Assembly (NCBI RefSeq): GCF_026020075.1
Contig: NZ_CP102772.1
Span: forward strand, 5,481,501 to 5,545,500
Source: Bosea sp. NBC_00550
GTDB taxonomy: Bacteria; Pseudomonadota; Alphaproteobacteria; Rhizobiales; Beijerinckiaceae
DNA: 64,000 nt
Direction: 5' to 3'
Notes under the pieces: model-generated
What the model saw: only the letters and a program-made list of their open reading frames with translations
Database searches by the model: none
What the model was told of the DNA's origin: nothing
Part shown: positions 36,457 through 46,648 of the stretch, in pieces
Numbering within the stretch: position 1 is the stretch's first letter
Layout of the letters: every line of letters starts with the position of its first letter
Program-made: the position numbers and the translations under genes

Positions 36457-37320
36457 CTAGTGCGCCGCGGCCGCGTGTCCGCCTGCACCCCAGACATAGA
36501 TCGCGGCGAACAGGAACAGCCAGACCACGTCGACGAAGTGCCAGTACCAGGCGGCGAACTCGAAGCCGAGATGCTGGTCCGGCTTGAAGTGGCCGAGATA
36601 GGCCCGGTAGAGGCAGATCGCCAGGAAGATGGTGCCGATGATGACATGCGCGCCGTGGAAGCCGGTCGCCATGAAGAAGGTGGCGCCGTAGATGTTGCCC
36701 TTGAAGGCGAAGGTGGCGTGCGAATACTCGTAGGCTTGGCACAGCGTGAACAGGATGCCGAGGATCACCGTCAGCCACAGGGCCTGCTTCAGGCCGGCGC
36801 GGTCGTTGTTGATCAGCGCGTAATGCGCCCAGGTCACGGTCGTGCCCGAGGTCAGCAGGATCAGCGTGTTGAGCAGCGGCAGATGCCAGGGATCGAAGGT
36901 CTCGATGCCCTTGGGCGGCCAGACGCCGCCGGTAAAATCGTAGCGGAGATAGTTGATCGTCTCGCCGGAAAACAGGCTGGCGTCGAAATAGGCCCAGAAC
37001 CATGCGACGAAGAACATCACCTCCGAGGCGATGAACATGATCATGCCGTAGCGGTGGTGGAGCTGGACGACGCGGGTGTGGTGGCCTTCCGTCTCGGCCT
37101 CGCGCACCACGTCCATCCACCAGGAGAGCATGGTGTAGAGCACGCCGAGCAGGCCGGCGCCGAAGACGAGCGGGCCGATATGCATGCCGCCCACGGGCAG
37201 CGCCTTCATCCACATCACGGCGCCGATCGCCAGCACGGTCGCGCTGGCGGCGCCGACGAGCGGCCACGGGCTCGGATCGACGAGGTGGTAGTCGTGGTGC
37301 TTCGTATGGGCCCCGGCCAT
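36457..37320 (-). CDS. ctaE: Cytochrome c oxidase subunit III
   Basis: 287 residues, seven predicted helices, in the inner membrane as part of the aa3-type oxidase. Typical motifs are YHLVDPSPWPLVGAASA at the N-terminus, MFIASEVMFFVAWFWAYFD near residue 95, WPPKGIETFDPWHLPLLNT (the subunit III signature with the conserved Glu/Trp region), HGAHVIIGTIFL and a C-terminal WYWHFVDVVWLFLFAAIYVWG. Subunit III stabilises the complex and the proton-entry D path. It follows ctaG by 53 bases on the same strand. Confidence 0.97.
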   Translation of the reverse strand: MAGAHTKHHDYHLVDPSPWPLVGAASATVLAIGAVMWMKALPVGGMHIGPLVFGAGLLGVLYTMLSWWMDVVREAETEGHHTRVVQLHHRYGMIMFIASEVMFFVAWFWAYFDASLFSGETINYLRYDFTGGVWPPKGIETFDPWHLPLLNTLILLTSGTTVTWAHYALINNDRAGLKQALWLTVILGILFTLCQAYEYSHATFAFKGNIYGATFFMATGFHGAHVIIGTIFLAICLYRAYLGHFKPDQHLGFEFAAWYWHFVDVVWLFLFAAIYVWGAGGHAAAAH

Positions 37321-37373
37321 CTTATTCAGTCTCCGCGTACGGCGTCTTGTCCGCGCTTTTGCTCTAGCGCGTT

Positions 37374-37985
37374 CTACAGTTTCGAATTGCCCGCGTCACC
37401 CTTGACGGAGCCGGCCTTGTCCTCGGCGACGGGCTGGCCCGACTTGGAGGCGAAATAGGTGTAGGACAGCGTGATGGCGTGGACCCCGTCGAGCTCGCGA
37501 TTCCCAGCGATCTCGGGGTCGATATAGAACACCACCGGCGCTTCGAAGCTCTCGCCCGGCTTGAGCGTGTGCTCGGTGAAGCAGAAGCACTGGATCTTGA
37601 CGAAATAGGCCGCGCCCTTCTCCGGCGCGACATTGTAGGTCGCGATGCCGGTCACGGTGCGGTCCGAGCGATTCGTCATCTTGTAGAACACGGTCTGCGT
37701 CGCGCCGACGCGGACCTTGATCTCCGGGCTCTCGGCCTCGAACTTCCAGCCCAGCCCCGGCGCGACATTGGCGTCGAAACGCACTGCCATCGTCCGGTCG
37801 AGGATCTTGCCGGCGCCGGCCGTGCCGACCATCGGCGTGCCGCCGAAACCGGTGACCTTGCAGAACAGGTCGTAGAGCGGCACCGCCGCGAAGGAGGCGC
37901 CCAGCATGCCGAAGGCGACGCCGGCGCAGATCAGCGCGGTGCGCGCCGGATTGGCCCTGGGCTTCTCGGGGGCGGGGTTCGTCAT
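37374..37985 (-). CDS. ctaG: Cytochrome c oxidase assembly protein CtaG/Cox11
   Basis: 203-residue copper chaperone that delivers Cu to the CuB site of subunit I. One N-terminal helix (ALICAGVAFGMLGASFAAVPLY) anchors an immunoglobulin-like periplasmic domain. The Cu-binding CFCF motif is present (VKIQCFCFTEHTL near residue 132), plus the conserved YDLFCKVTGFGG Cys after the helix. The ATG at 37985 shares one base with the coxF stop (TGATG). A GTG three bases upstream is an alternative start. Confidence 0.96.
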   Translation of the reverse strand: MTNPAPEKPRANPARTALICAGVAFGMLGASFAAVPLYDLFCKVTGFGGTPMVGTAGAGKILDRTMAVRFDANVAPGLGWKFEAESPEIKVRVGATQTVFYKMTNRSDRTVTGIATYNVAPEKGAAYFVKIQCFCFTEHTLKPGESFEAPVVFYIDPEIAGNRELDGVHAITLSYTYFASKSGQPVAEDKAGSVKGDAGNSKL

Positions 37986-38158
37986 CACAGCGGCCGGTTC
38001 ATGATCGCGGGGCCGGTCTTCACCAGCGTCACCACGAAGAAGAACACCACGAGCCCGGCCAGCACCAGCGCGAGCGCGACGGAGCGGCGGCGGCGGCGCG
38101 CCATGTCCTCTGGCGAGAACGGAGCTGGCGCGGGCTGCTTGGGGGGCTGCTCGCTCAT
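37985..38158 (-). CDS. CoxF-like small membrane protein of the oxidase operon
   Basis: 57 residues with one membrane helix ([20 protein letters not shown], about 27-46) preceded by a very basic RRRRR stop-transfer and a Pro-rich N-terminus. A small gene of this kind sits between ctaB and ctaG in most Rhizobiales and is annotated CoxF/CtaF. Its ATG overlaps the ctaB stop (ATGA) and its stop overlaps the ctaG ATG, so the three are translationally linked. It is presumed to assist oxidase assembly; no catalytic motif is seen. Confidence 0.88.
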   Translation of the reverse strand: MSEQPPKQPAPAPFSPEDMARRRRRSVALALVLAGLVVFFFVVTLVKTGPAIMNRPL

Positions 38159-39099
38159 CCGATCACCTTCGGCAGGGCCCACATCAGCCCAAGGCCGTTC
38201 TCGACGAGCAGCACGGCGAACAGCAGGAAGAGATAGATGATCGAGAAGCCGAACAGGGAATAGGCGGCCTTCACGGCGGGCTGTCCCTCCGTGCGGCGCC
38301 AGACGCGGATCGAAAGCCAGATCATGGCGAGGCCGGTGGTCACCGAGACGATCAGGTAGAGCAGGCCGCCGAAGCCCATCAGCGCCGGCAGCACGGCGAC
38401 GGGAGCCATGAGCAGCGAATAGAGCACGATCTGCCGGCGGGTGGCGGCAGGCCCGGCCACGTTCGGCATCATCGGGATGCCGGCGCGCGCATAGTCTTCG
38501 GACTTGACCAGCGCCAGCGCCCAGAAATGCGGCGGCGTCCACAGGAAGATGATCGCGAACAGCACCAGAGAATGCCAGCCGAAGTCGCCGGTCACCACCG
38601 CTTCGCCGATCATCGGCGGGAAGGCCCCGGCGGCACCGCCGATCACGATGTTCTGCGGCGTCCAGCGCTTCAGCCACATCGAGTAGACGACGGCGTAGAA
38701 GAAGATGGTGAAGGCCAGCATGAAGGCCGCAAGTTCATTGGCGACCAGGCCGAGCACCAATACCGAGCCGATCGAGAGTGTCAGCCCGAAGGCGAGCGCC
38801 TCGGAGGCCAGGACGCGGCCCGCCGGGATCGGGCGCTTGGCCGTGCGGCTCATCAGCGCGTCGATATCGGCGTCGTACCACATGTTGAGGCAGCCGGACG
38901 CACCGGCGCCGACCGCGATCGCGATCAGCGCGGCGAGCGCGAGGACCGGGTGCACGGAGCCCGGCGCCGTCGCCATGCCGGTCAGCGCCGTCACCACGAC
39001 GAGCGACATCACGCGCGGCTTCAGCAGCGCAAAGAAATCGCGCGCTTCGCCGGGGGAGGCGGTCAGGCCGTCGGTGCGGGTTTCGAACGCAGCAGACAT
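38155..39099 (-). CDS. ctaB: Protoheme IX farnesyltransferase (heme O synthase)
   Basis: Integral membrane UbiA-superfamily enzyme that adds a farnesyl group to heme b to give heme O, the precursor of the heme A in this oxidase. 314 residues and about nine helices. The Asp-rich motifs are [21 protein letters not shown] near residue 72 and the [29 protein letters not shown] region in the second half. It lies between ctaD (148 bases upstream, with a hairpin in the gap) and coxF, which overlaps its stop. Confidence 0.96.
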   Translation of the reverse strand: MSAAFETRTDGLTASPGEARDFFALLKPRVMSLVVVTALTGMATAPGSVHPVLALAALIAIAVGAGASGCLNMWYDADIDALMSRTAKRPIPAGRVLASEALAFGLTLSIGSVLVLGLVANELAAFMLAFTIFFYAVVYSMWLKRWTPQNIVIGGAAGAFPPMIGEAVVTGDFGWHSLVLFAIIFLWTPPHFWALALVKSEDYARAGIPMMPNVAGPAATRRQIVLYSLLMAPVAVLPALMGFGGLLYLIVSVTTGLAMIWLSIRVWRRTEGQPAVKAAYSLFGFSIIYLFLLFAVLLVENGLGLMWALPKVIG

Positions 39100-39214
39100 C
39101 TGTCGAATCGTCTTCGTACTCGTGAAACAGCGCCGTCAGGCGCGTGGGTATTCGCGGCGATGATCTTGCCGCCCGTCTCCGGAAAGCCTCGGTCGAGGCT
39201 CTCGGGGGAAGGGC

Positions 39215-39240
39215 GGCGGCGGGCCGGTTGGCCCGCCGCC
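39215..39240 (-). terminator. GC-rich hairpin between ctaD and ctaB
   Basis: A perfect 11-bp stem (GGCGGCGGGCC, four-base loop, GGCCCGCCGCC) lies eight bases after the ctaD stop. Without a T-run it is more likely an mRNA 3'-stabilising or partial-termination hairpin that lets subunits I and II be made in excess over the assembly genes. Confidence 0.55.
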
Positions 39241-39247
39241 TGTTGTC

Positions 39248-40882
<1,635 letters not shown>

Positions 40883-40899
40883 CTAGTCTCCTCGGCGAA

Positions 40900-41778
40900 T
40901 TACTTGGACGCGGCGGCGAGCTTGCTGCCCGCATCCTCGGCATTGGCGAATTTCTGCTTCGCCTCGGCGAGCCAGGCGGCGTAGCGCTCCTGGCTGACGA
41001 CGCGGAAGGCGATCGGCATGTAGGCGTGGTTCTGGCCGCAGATGAACGAGCACTGGCCGTAATAGATGCCTTCGCGCTCGGCCTTGAACCAGGTTTCGTT
41101 CAGCCGGCCGGGAATCGCGTCGATCTTGATGCCGAAGGACGGCACCGTAAACTTGTGGATGACGTCGGCGCCGGTGACCTGGACGCGGACGGTCTTGCCG
41201 ACCGGCACGACCGCCTCGTTGTCGACGGCGAGCAGGCGCGGGGCTTCCGCCGCCGCGATCTTGTTGCTGGCGATCGCCTCGGCGCGCTGCTTCTCGTCCA
41301 GCATCAGCGAGTCGAAGCCGAAGGCGCCGTTGTCCTGCGCATATTCATAGGACCAGTACCACTGCTTGCCGGTGACCTTCAGGGTCAGGTCGGCCTGCGG
41401 CACTTCGAGCTGCAGCTTGAGCAGGCGGAAGGAGGGAATCGCGATGACGACGAGGATCAGGACCGGGATCACGGTCCAGGCCACTTCGAGCAGGGCGTTG
41501 TGCGTGGTCTTCGACGGAACCGGGTTGGCCTTCTCGTTGAAGCGGAAGACCACGTAGACCAGCAGGGCGAGCACGAAGAGCGTGACGACGCCGATGATGA
41601 TGTTCAGCCAGTCATGGAACCAGTGGATGAACTCGGCGACCGGGGTCGCCGCACCCTGCAGGTTCATCTGCCAGGGCGATGGCATGCCGGTGCCGGCGAT
41701 GGCCGGGACAGTCGCCAGCGCGGCGACGGCAAGGGCCGTGGCGGCCGCTGTTGCAAAGGTCCTGCTCAGAAATCGCAT
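40900..41778 (-). CDS. ctaC: Cytochrome c oxidase subunit II
   Basis: 292 residues. A signal peptide (cleavage near VPAIA/GTG, about residue 28), two membrane helices (about 60-80 and 100-120) and a periplasmic cupredoxin domain that accepts electrons from cytochrome c at the CuA centre. CuA ligands are in GQCSFICGQNHAYMP (Cys, Glu-position Ile carbonyl, Cys, His, Met) and the upstream HKFTVPSFGIK His. The conserved WYWSYEY aromatic entry patch is present. First gene of the oxidase operon; a GAGGAG site lies upstream of the ATG. Confidence 0.97.
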   Translation of the reverse strand: MRFLSRTFATAAATALAVAALATVPAIAGTGMPSPWQMNLQGAATPVAEFIHWFHDWLNIIIGVVTLFVLALLVYVVFRFNEKANPVPSKTTHNALLEVAWTVIPVLILVVIAIPSFRLLKLQLEVPQADLTLKVTGKQWYWSYEYAQDNGAFGFDSLMLDEKQRAEAIASNKIAAAEAPRLLAVDNEAVVPVGKTVRVQVTGADVIHKFTVPSFGIKIDAIPGRLNETWFKAEREGIYYGQCSFICGQNHAYMPIAFRVVSQERYAAWLAEAKQKFANAEDAGSKLAAASK

Positions 41779-42123
41779 CGATCCGACATGCTCCTCAATC
41801 GACCTGCATGGGAACCGACCGGCTTTGCCCCACGCACGAAGGGGCGACCGCGAAGTCGCCTCGTTCTTCGGGATTGCGATAAATCAAAGATCGCGCTTAC
41901 GCCAGAGGGGCAATGAAGAGGCGCCCCGACATCTGTGCGGCATAATCGCGCGAGGTCTTGACGGAAGCGGCTGGACACGCCCGTGCCCGCCTTGACAGGG
42001 CCCTGCCTGCATGGTCCCAACGGATTTTATGTGAAGAGCGGTGGGATTCTCTCGCACGGTCGGCGTTTTGCCTGAATCTTGCGCTTCTGCTGCAGTGACG
42101 AGTCGGTTTGGAGGATGGCACGG
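41779..42123. other. Divergent intergenic region between ctaC and the ialB-like gene
   Basis: 345 bases without a credible gene. It should carry the promoters of the oxidase operon (minus) and of the IalB-lipoprotein pair (plus). A short hairpin (GGCGAC, six bases, GTCGCC at 41843-41860) lies in the ctaC leader. TTGAC-like hexamers occur at about 41958 and 41993 on the plus strand without convincing -10 partners, so no promoter is assigned. Confidence 0.5.
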
Positions 42124-42633
42124 ATGATGAGGATCATCGGAGCGGCAGGCGCCTTGGCGCTGGCGCTGCTGGGGACGAGTCTCACCGCCGGCTCCGCTTT
42201 CGCGCAGGGCGCGGTGCGTTCGACACATGGCGATTGGCAGATGCGCTGCGAGGTGCCGCCGGGTGCCAAGGCGGAGCAATGCGCACTCGTCCAGAACGTC
42301 GCCGCCGAGGACAGGCCGAATTTGACGCTGCTGGTCATCGTGCTGAAGACGGCCGATCAAAAGAGCCGGCTCCTGCGTGTCGTCGCGCCGCTCGGTGTGC
42401 TGCTGCCGTCCGGTCTCGGCCTGAAGATCGACGACAAGGATATCGGCCGCGCAGGTTTCGTGCGCTGCCTCACCACCGGTTGCGTCGCCGAGGTCGTGAT
42501 GGACGACAATCTGCTCGGCCAGCTCAAGGGCGGCAAGAGCGCGACATTCATCGTATTCCAGACGCCGGAAGAGGGGGTGGGCGTGCCCGTCTCGCTCAAC
42601 GGCTTCGGCCCCGGCGTGGAGGCGCTGCCTTGA
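42124..42633 (+). CDS. Invasion-associated locus B (IalB) family protein
   Basis: 169 residues with a Sec signal peptide (MMRIIGAAGALALALLGTSL, cleavage near SAFA/QG) and a compact periplasmic domain of the IalB family (Pfam IalB). Four Cys (MRCEV, QCALV, VRCL, GCVAE) probably form two disulfides. The family is named after a Bartonella erythrocyte-invasion factor but is widespread in free-living Rhizobiales, where its role is unknown. GGAGG nine bases before the ATG at 42124 favours this start over ATG 42115. A lipoprotein gene overlaps its stop. Confidence 0.88.
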   Translation: MMRIIGAAGALALALLGTSLTAGSAFAQGAVRSTHGDWQMRCEVPPGAKAEQCALVQNVAAEDRPNLTLLVIVLKTADQKSRLLRVVAPLGVLLPSGLGLKIDDKDIGRAGFVRCLTTGCVAEVVMDDNLLGQLKGGKSATFIVFQTPEEGVGVPVSLNGFGPGVEALP

Positions 42634-43244
42634 TCGACCAGACTTTGACTGCGAGCCGCTGGTTTGCCCTGCCGCTGCTCTGCCTTGGCCTTGCCGGCTG
42701 TGGATCCTCTTCGTCCTCGTCGGGCCAGCCGAGCACGGCGCAGACGATCGGCAACGTCCTCATGTTCCAGTCGACGAAGCCGCCGGCGCCGGATCAGCTG
42801 CCGAAGGAGGAGAATGACGGTCAGTCCATCTGTCCGGAGGTCATCGTCGCCGATGGCGGTGCCGCGGTTCGCGCACAGGCCGGGCAGGACAGCAGCGGCC
42901 TGCGCTATCAGATCTCGATCACCAACGTCGCGCGCGAATGCACATCGACAGGCAATGGCGGCTTCCGGCTCAAGGTCGGTGTCGAGGGGCGCGTGCTTCT
43001 CGGCCCCGCCGGCGGTGCGGGAAGCTACGGCGCCACGCTGACGACGACGGTGTCGCGCGGCACGACGACTGTCGCCCGCCGCGCCTCGCGCGTCGGCGGC
43101 ACGATCTCGTCCGGCCAGGGCGGTGTCGATTTCTCCCATGTCGAGGACGGCATCGTGGTGCCGGCCGGCAGCGGCGATGTCGAGATCATCGTGGGCCTGG
43201 GCCAGGGCGGCGCTGTCACTCCGGCGCGCAATCGCCGTCGATAA
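42630..43244 (+). CDS. Lipoprotein, unknown function
   Basis: 204 residues beginning at a TTG that overlaps the ialB-like stop (TTGA), with GGAGG seven bases upstream. The N-terminus is a type II signal with lipobox LGLAGC/GSSSSSS (Cys near residue 23). The mature domain, with two further Cys (QSICPE and RECTS), contains repeated beta-strand-like segments rich in Gly, Thr and Val (GFRLKVGVEGRVLLGPAGG, GATLTTTVSRGTTTVARR). I do not recognise a named family. Coupling to the IalB-like protein suggests a joint envelope function, which is inference. Confidence 0.82.
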   Translation: MIDQTLTASRWFALPLLCLGLAGCGSSSSSSGQPSTAQTIGNVLMFQSTKPPAPDQLPKEENDGQSICPEVIVADGGAAVRAQAGQDSSGLRYQISITNVARECTSTGNGGFRLKVGVEGRVLLGPAGGAGSYGATLTTTVSRGTTTVARRASRVGGTISSGQGGVDFSHVEDGIVVPAGSGDVEIIVGLGQGGAVTPARNRRR

Positions 43245-43279
43245 AGGCGGCTTTGCCGTGAAAGAGGGCGGCGCGCCGA

Positions 43280-43307
43280 TTGACTAAGGCCGCGCCTCCT
43301 GTATCTC
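43280..43307 (+). promoter_or_regulatory. Candidate sigma-70 promoter for the gcv operon
   Basis: TTGACT (43280-43285), a 16-base spacer and TATCTC (43302-43307) place a start site near 43315, just ahead of the riboswitch. The -35 is good and the -10 moderate. Assigned from sequence only. Confidence 0.4.
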
Positions 43308-43330
43308 TGCCCCAGCCGCATATCCCCGCG

Positions 43331-43525
43331 GAAGAGACCGGGCCTGATCCGTCAGGGCCGGCGCCGAAGGCGCAACCGCCCCGGAAACGCTCAGGCAACA
43401 AGGACCGCTGGGGATTTGGCGCTCTGGAAAGCGGCGGGAAGCGATTCCCGCCCACCGACGGGTGTAACTCGTCCGGCCTCACGGTCTGGCGGGGAAATCT
43501 CTCAGGTCCCAAGACAGAGGGGGCG
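43331..43525 (+). ncRNA. Tandem glycine riboswitch
   Basis: Two successive glycine aptamers in the gcvT leader. The first contains GCCGAAGGCGCAA and GGAAACGCTCAGGCAACAAG (about 43371-43418), and the second GGAAATCTCTCAGGTCCCAA followed by GACAGAGGGGGC (about 43492-43524). These are the conserved core strings of the class, in the usual order. Glycine binding normally switches on the downstream cleavage genes so that excess glycine is degraded. No clear intrinsic terminator stem lies between the aptamers and the start codon, so control of translation initiation is as likely as transcriptional control. Confidence 0.92.
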
Positions 43526-43578
43526 CGTTCCGGGCGATGCCGTCCGGAGCTTGCGCTCGACTCTGGGAGGGGCATGCC

Positions 43579-44742
43579 ATGGCTGCCGAGGCACTTGAGG
43601 CCACAACCGACAATGCCGGCGCGCCTGCGCCGCTGAAGACGCCGCTTCATGCCCGCCATGTCGCGCTCGGCGCGCGCATGGTGCCCTTCGCCGGCTACGA
43701 CATGCCGGTGCAGTACCCGGCCGGCATCCTGACCGAGCACAACTGGACACGCGAGAAGGCCGGGCTCTTCGACGTCTCGCATATGGGCCAGGCCTTCCTG
43801 ATCGGCCCCGATCACGAGACTACGGCCAAGGCGCTGGAAGCGCTGATTCCCGCTGACATCGTCAATCTCGCCGCCGGCAAGCAGCGCTATTCGCAGCTCC
43901 TCAACGAAGAGGGCGGCATCCTCGACGACCTGATGGTGACGCGCTCGCTCGATCCCGACGAGGATGGGGCGCTCTATGTCGTGGTCAACGCCGCCTGCAA
44001 GGATGCCGACTACGCCCATATCGAGGCGCGGCTGCCGGCCAATGTGAAGCTGGTCAAGGCCGAGCATCGCGGGCTGATCGCGCTGCAGGGGCCGGGCGCC
44101 CAGGCGGCGCTAGCCGCCATCGCTCCGGAAGCGGCCGAGATGGGTTTCATGACCTCCCGCACCATGAAGGTCGCGGGCATCAAGGCCAATGTCAGCCGCT
44201 CCGGCTATACCGGCGAGGACGGCTACGAGATTTCCGCCGCCACCAACAAGATCGGCGAAATCTGGGACACGCTGTTGCTCGATGCCACGGTGAAGCCGAT
44301 CGGCCTTGGCGCCCGCGATTCGCTTCGGCTCGAAGCCGGACTTTGCCTTTACGGCCATGATATCGATACCACGACGTCCCCGATCGAGGCCGCGCTCAAC
44401 TGGTCGATCCAGAAGCGCCGCCGCGAGGAGGGCGGTTTCCCCGGCGCCGCGCGCATCCAGCGCGAGCTGGCCGAGGGTGTGTCCCGCATCCGCGTCGGCC
44501 TGCTGCCCGAAGGTCGCGCTCCGGCCCGCGAAGGCACGGAGATCGCGACACCAGACGGCGAAGTCGTCGGCACCGTGACCTCGGGCGGCTTCGGCCCGAC
44601 GCTGAACGGCCCCTGCGCCATGGGCTACGTCGCCAAGGCCCATTCCGCACCGGGCACGAAGCTCAACCTGATCGTGCGCGGCAAGCCGCTGCCCGCCGTC
44701 ATCGCGCCCATGCCCTTCGTGCCGAACGGCTACAAGCGCTGA
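43579..44742 (+). CDS. gcvT: Glycine cleavage system T protein (aminomethyltransferase)
   Basis: 387 residues. Transfers the aminomethyl carbon from the H protein to tetrahydrofolate, releasing ammonia. Conserved motifs are VPFAGYDMPVQYPAGI (folate site, near residue 36), FDVSHMGQ, NAACKDADYAHIE, SRSGYTGEDGYEI (catalytic-Asp region) and LRLEAGLCLYGHDID. The ATG at 43579 is set by a GGGAGGGG ribosome site about nine bases upstream. First gene of gcvT-H-PA-PB, directly behind the tandem glycine riboswitch. Confidence 0.96.
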   Translation: MAAEALEATTDNAGAPAPLKTPLHARHVALGARMVPFAGYDMPVQYPAGILTEHNWTREKAGLFDVSHMGQAFLIGPDHETTAKALEALIPADIVNLAAGKQRYSQLLNEEGGILDDLMVTRSLDPDEDGALYVVVNAACKDADYAHIEARLPANVKLVKAEHRGLIALQGPGAQAALAAIAPEAAEMGFMTSRTMKVAGIKANVSRSGYTGEDGYEISAATNKIGEIWDTLLLDATVKPIGLGARDSLRLEAGLCLYGHDIDTTTSPIEAALNWSIQKRRREEGGFPGAARIQRELAEGVSRIRVGLLPEGRAPAREGTEIATPDGEVVGTVTSGGFGPTLNGPCAMGYVAKAHSAPGTKLNLIVRGKPLPAVIAPMPFVPNGYKR

Positions 44743-44777
44743 ATCGTTTTTCCGAGATATTTCGCCAGGAGGAGACC

Positions 44778-45152
44778 ATGGCAGAGACCCGTTACAGCAA
44801 AGACCACGAATATATCCGCATCGAGGGTGACGTCGGCACCGTCGGCATCAGCGACTACGCCCAGTCGCAGCTCGGCGATGTCGTCTTCGTCGAGCTGCCG
44901 GCCGTCGGCAAGGCGCTGGCCAAGGGCGGCGAGGCCGCCGTGGTCGAGAGCGTCAAGGCCGCCTCGGAGGTCTATGCCCCGGTTTCCGGCGAGGTCGTCG
45001 AGGTCAATGGCGAGCTCGAAGCCACGCCCGGCACCGTCAACGAGGACCCCGCCGGCAAGGGATGGTTCCTCAAGCTGAAGATCAAGGACGCGGGCGAGCT
45101 CGACGGGCTGATGAACGAGGCCGAGTACCAGGATTACGTCAAGACGCTTTGA
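44778..45152 (+). CDS. gcvH: Glycine cleavage system H protein
   Basis: 124-residue lipoyl carrier that shuttles the methylamine between P, T and L proteins. The lipoylated Lys is in VVESVKAASEVYAPVSG (near residue 60), and the fold-specific WFLKLKIKD is near the end. A GGAGGAG site is seven bases ahead of the ATG. It follows gcvT by 35 bases. A dispersed palindromic repeat separates it from gcvPA. Confidence 0.97.
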   Translation: MAETRYSKDHEYIRIEGDVGTVGISDYAQSQLGDVVFVELPAVGKALAKGGEAAVVESVKAASEVYAPVSGEVVEVNGELEATPGTVNEDPAGKGWFLKLKIKDAGELDGLMNEAEYQDYVKTL

Positions 45153-45164
45153 GCTGAACCTCCG

Positions 45165-45260
45165 CGTCATCCCGGACAAGCGGCGAAGCCGCGCTGCTCC
45201 GGGATCCATCGGAGAGCGCGCCGCCCTTCGATGGATCCCGGGTCTTTGCCCGGGATGACG
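45165..45260. repeat. Dispersed palindromic repeat inside the gcv operon
   Basis: Runs CGTCATCCCGG...CGGGATGACG with inner GGGATCCATCG / CGATGGATCCC, so the RNA could fold into one long stem. Same family as 20784-20879 and 28548-28644. It lies between gcvH and gcvPA in an otherwise contiguous operon. Confidence 0.75.
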
Positions 45261-45307
45261 ACGCGGTTTGGAATGCGTTCGGCGCCAGCACGATAACGGA
45301 AAACCCC

Positions 45308-46648
45308 ATGCGCTATCTCCCCCTGACAGATACCGACCGCGAGGACATGCTCGCGCGGGTCGGCGTCTCCGACATCGACGCGCTGTTCAGCGATGTGCCC
45401 GCCGGCAAGCTCCTGAAAGGCCCGGTCGATCTGCCGCGTGCCAGGGGCGAGATCGAGGTTGAGCGCATCCTCGGCAAGATGGCCGGCCGGAACACCGCGG
45501 CTTCCGCCGTGCCATTCTTCGTTGGCGCCGGCGCCTACAAGCATCATGTCCCGGCGACGGTGGATCACCTGATCCAGCGCTCGGAATTCCTGACCAGCTA
45601 CACGCCCTATCAGCCCGAGATCGCGCAGGGCACGCTGCAATATCTCTTCGAGTTCCAGACCCAGGTCGCGGCGCTGACCGGCATGGAGGTCGCCAACGCC
45701 TCGATGTATGACGGCTCGACCGGTACCGGCGAAGCCGTGCTGATGGCGCATCGCGTCACCCGGCGTCGCAAGGCGGTGCTCTCCGGCGGCCTGCACCCGC
45801 ACTATACCGACGTCGTGAAGACGCTCTCGGAGATGGCGAATGACGAGGTCGTGGCGCTTAAAGCCGACGTCTCGGCCAATGAGGACATCCTCTCGCAGAT
45901 TGACGATAGCGTCTCCTGCATCGTCGTGCAGTCGCCCGACGTGTTCGGCAATCTCCGCGACCTCAAGCCGATCGCCGAGAAGGCCCATGCCCATGGCGCG
46001 CTGCTGATCGCGGTCTTCACCGAAGTGATCTCACTCGGCGCTGTGGTGCCGCCGGGCGCTGAGGATGCCGACATCGTCGTCGGCGAGGGCCAGTCGATCG
46101 GCAACGCCTTGAACTTCGGCGGCCCCTATGTCGGCCTCTTCGCCGCCAAGTCGAAATATATCCGCCAGATGCCGGGAAGGCTTTGCGGCGAGACGGTCGA
46201 TTCGACCGGGCAGCGCGGCTTCGTGCTGACGCTCTCGACACGCGAGCAGCATATCCGCCGCGACAAGGCGACCTCGAACATCTGCACCAATTCCGGCCTC
46301 TGCGTGCTGGCCTTCACCATCCATATGACGCTGCTCGGGCAGTCGGGTTTGACCCGCCTTGCCGAGGTGAACCACGCCAATGCCGTGAAGCTTGCCGATC
46401 TGCTGGCCGGCGTGAAGGGCGTCTCGGTGCTCAACGAGAGCTTCTTCAACGAGTTCACGGTGAAGCTGCCGAAGCCTGCGGCCGAAGTGGTCGAAGCTCT
46501 CGCCGAGAAGGGCGTGCTCGGCGGCGTGCCGGTCTCGCGGCTGATGCCGGGCGCCGGGCTGGACGACCTGCTGCTCGTCGCTTCCACCGAAGTGAATACC
46601 GATGATGACCGGGCGGCCTTCGCCAAGGCGCTCGCGGAGGTGCTGTGA
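45308..46648 (+). CDS. gcvPA: Glycine dehydrogenase (decarboxylating) subunit 1
   Basis: 446-residue alpha subunit of the two-subunit P protein, which with gcvPB decarboxylates glycine and loads the aminomethyl group on GcvH. Features are [15 protein letters not shown] at the N-terminus, [17 protein letters not shown] near residue 75, [15 protein letters not shown] near residue 135 and [21 protein letters not shown]. The subunit lacks the PLP lysine, as normal. The stop overlaps the gcvPB ATG (TGATG). A split P protein is usual in several bacterial groups. Confidence 0.95.
   Translation: MRYLPLTDTDREDMLARVGVSDIDALFSDVPAGKLLKGPVDLPRARGEIEVERILGKMAGRNTAASAVPFFVGAGAYKHHVPATVDHLIQRSEFLTSYTPYQPEIAQGTLQYLFEFQTQVAALTGMEVANASMYDGSTGTGEAVLMAHRVTRRRKAVLSGGLHPHYTDVVKTLSEMANDEVVALKADVSANEDILSQIDDSVSCIVVQSPDVFGNLRDLKPIAEKAHAHGALLIAVFTEVISLGAVVPPGAEDADIVVGEGQSIGNALNFGGPYVGLFAAKSKYIRQMPGRLCGETVDSTGQRGFVLTLSTREQHIRRDKATSNICTNSGLCVLAFTIHMTLLGQSGLTRLAEVNHANAVKLADLLAGVKGVSVLNESFFNEFTVKLPKPAAEVVEALAEKGVLGGVPVSRLMPGAGLDDLLLVASTEVNTDDDRAAFAKALAEVL

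Noticed and set aside
42108..42629. A long frame reading through from within the ialB-like gene into the lipoprotein
   Set aside because: The first part is the wrong frame of the ialB-like gene; the lipoprotein has its own TTG, ribosome site and lipobox.
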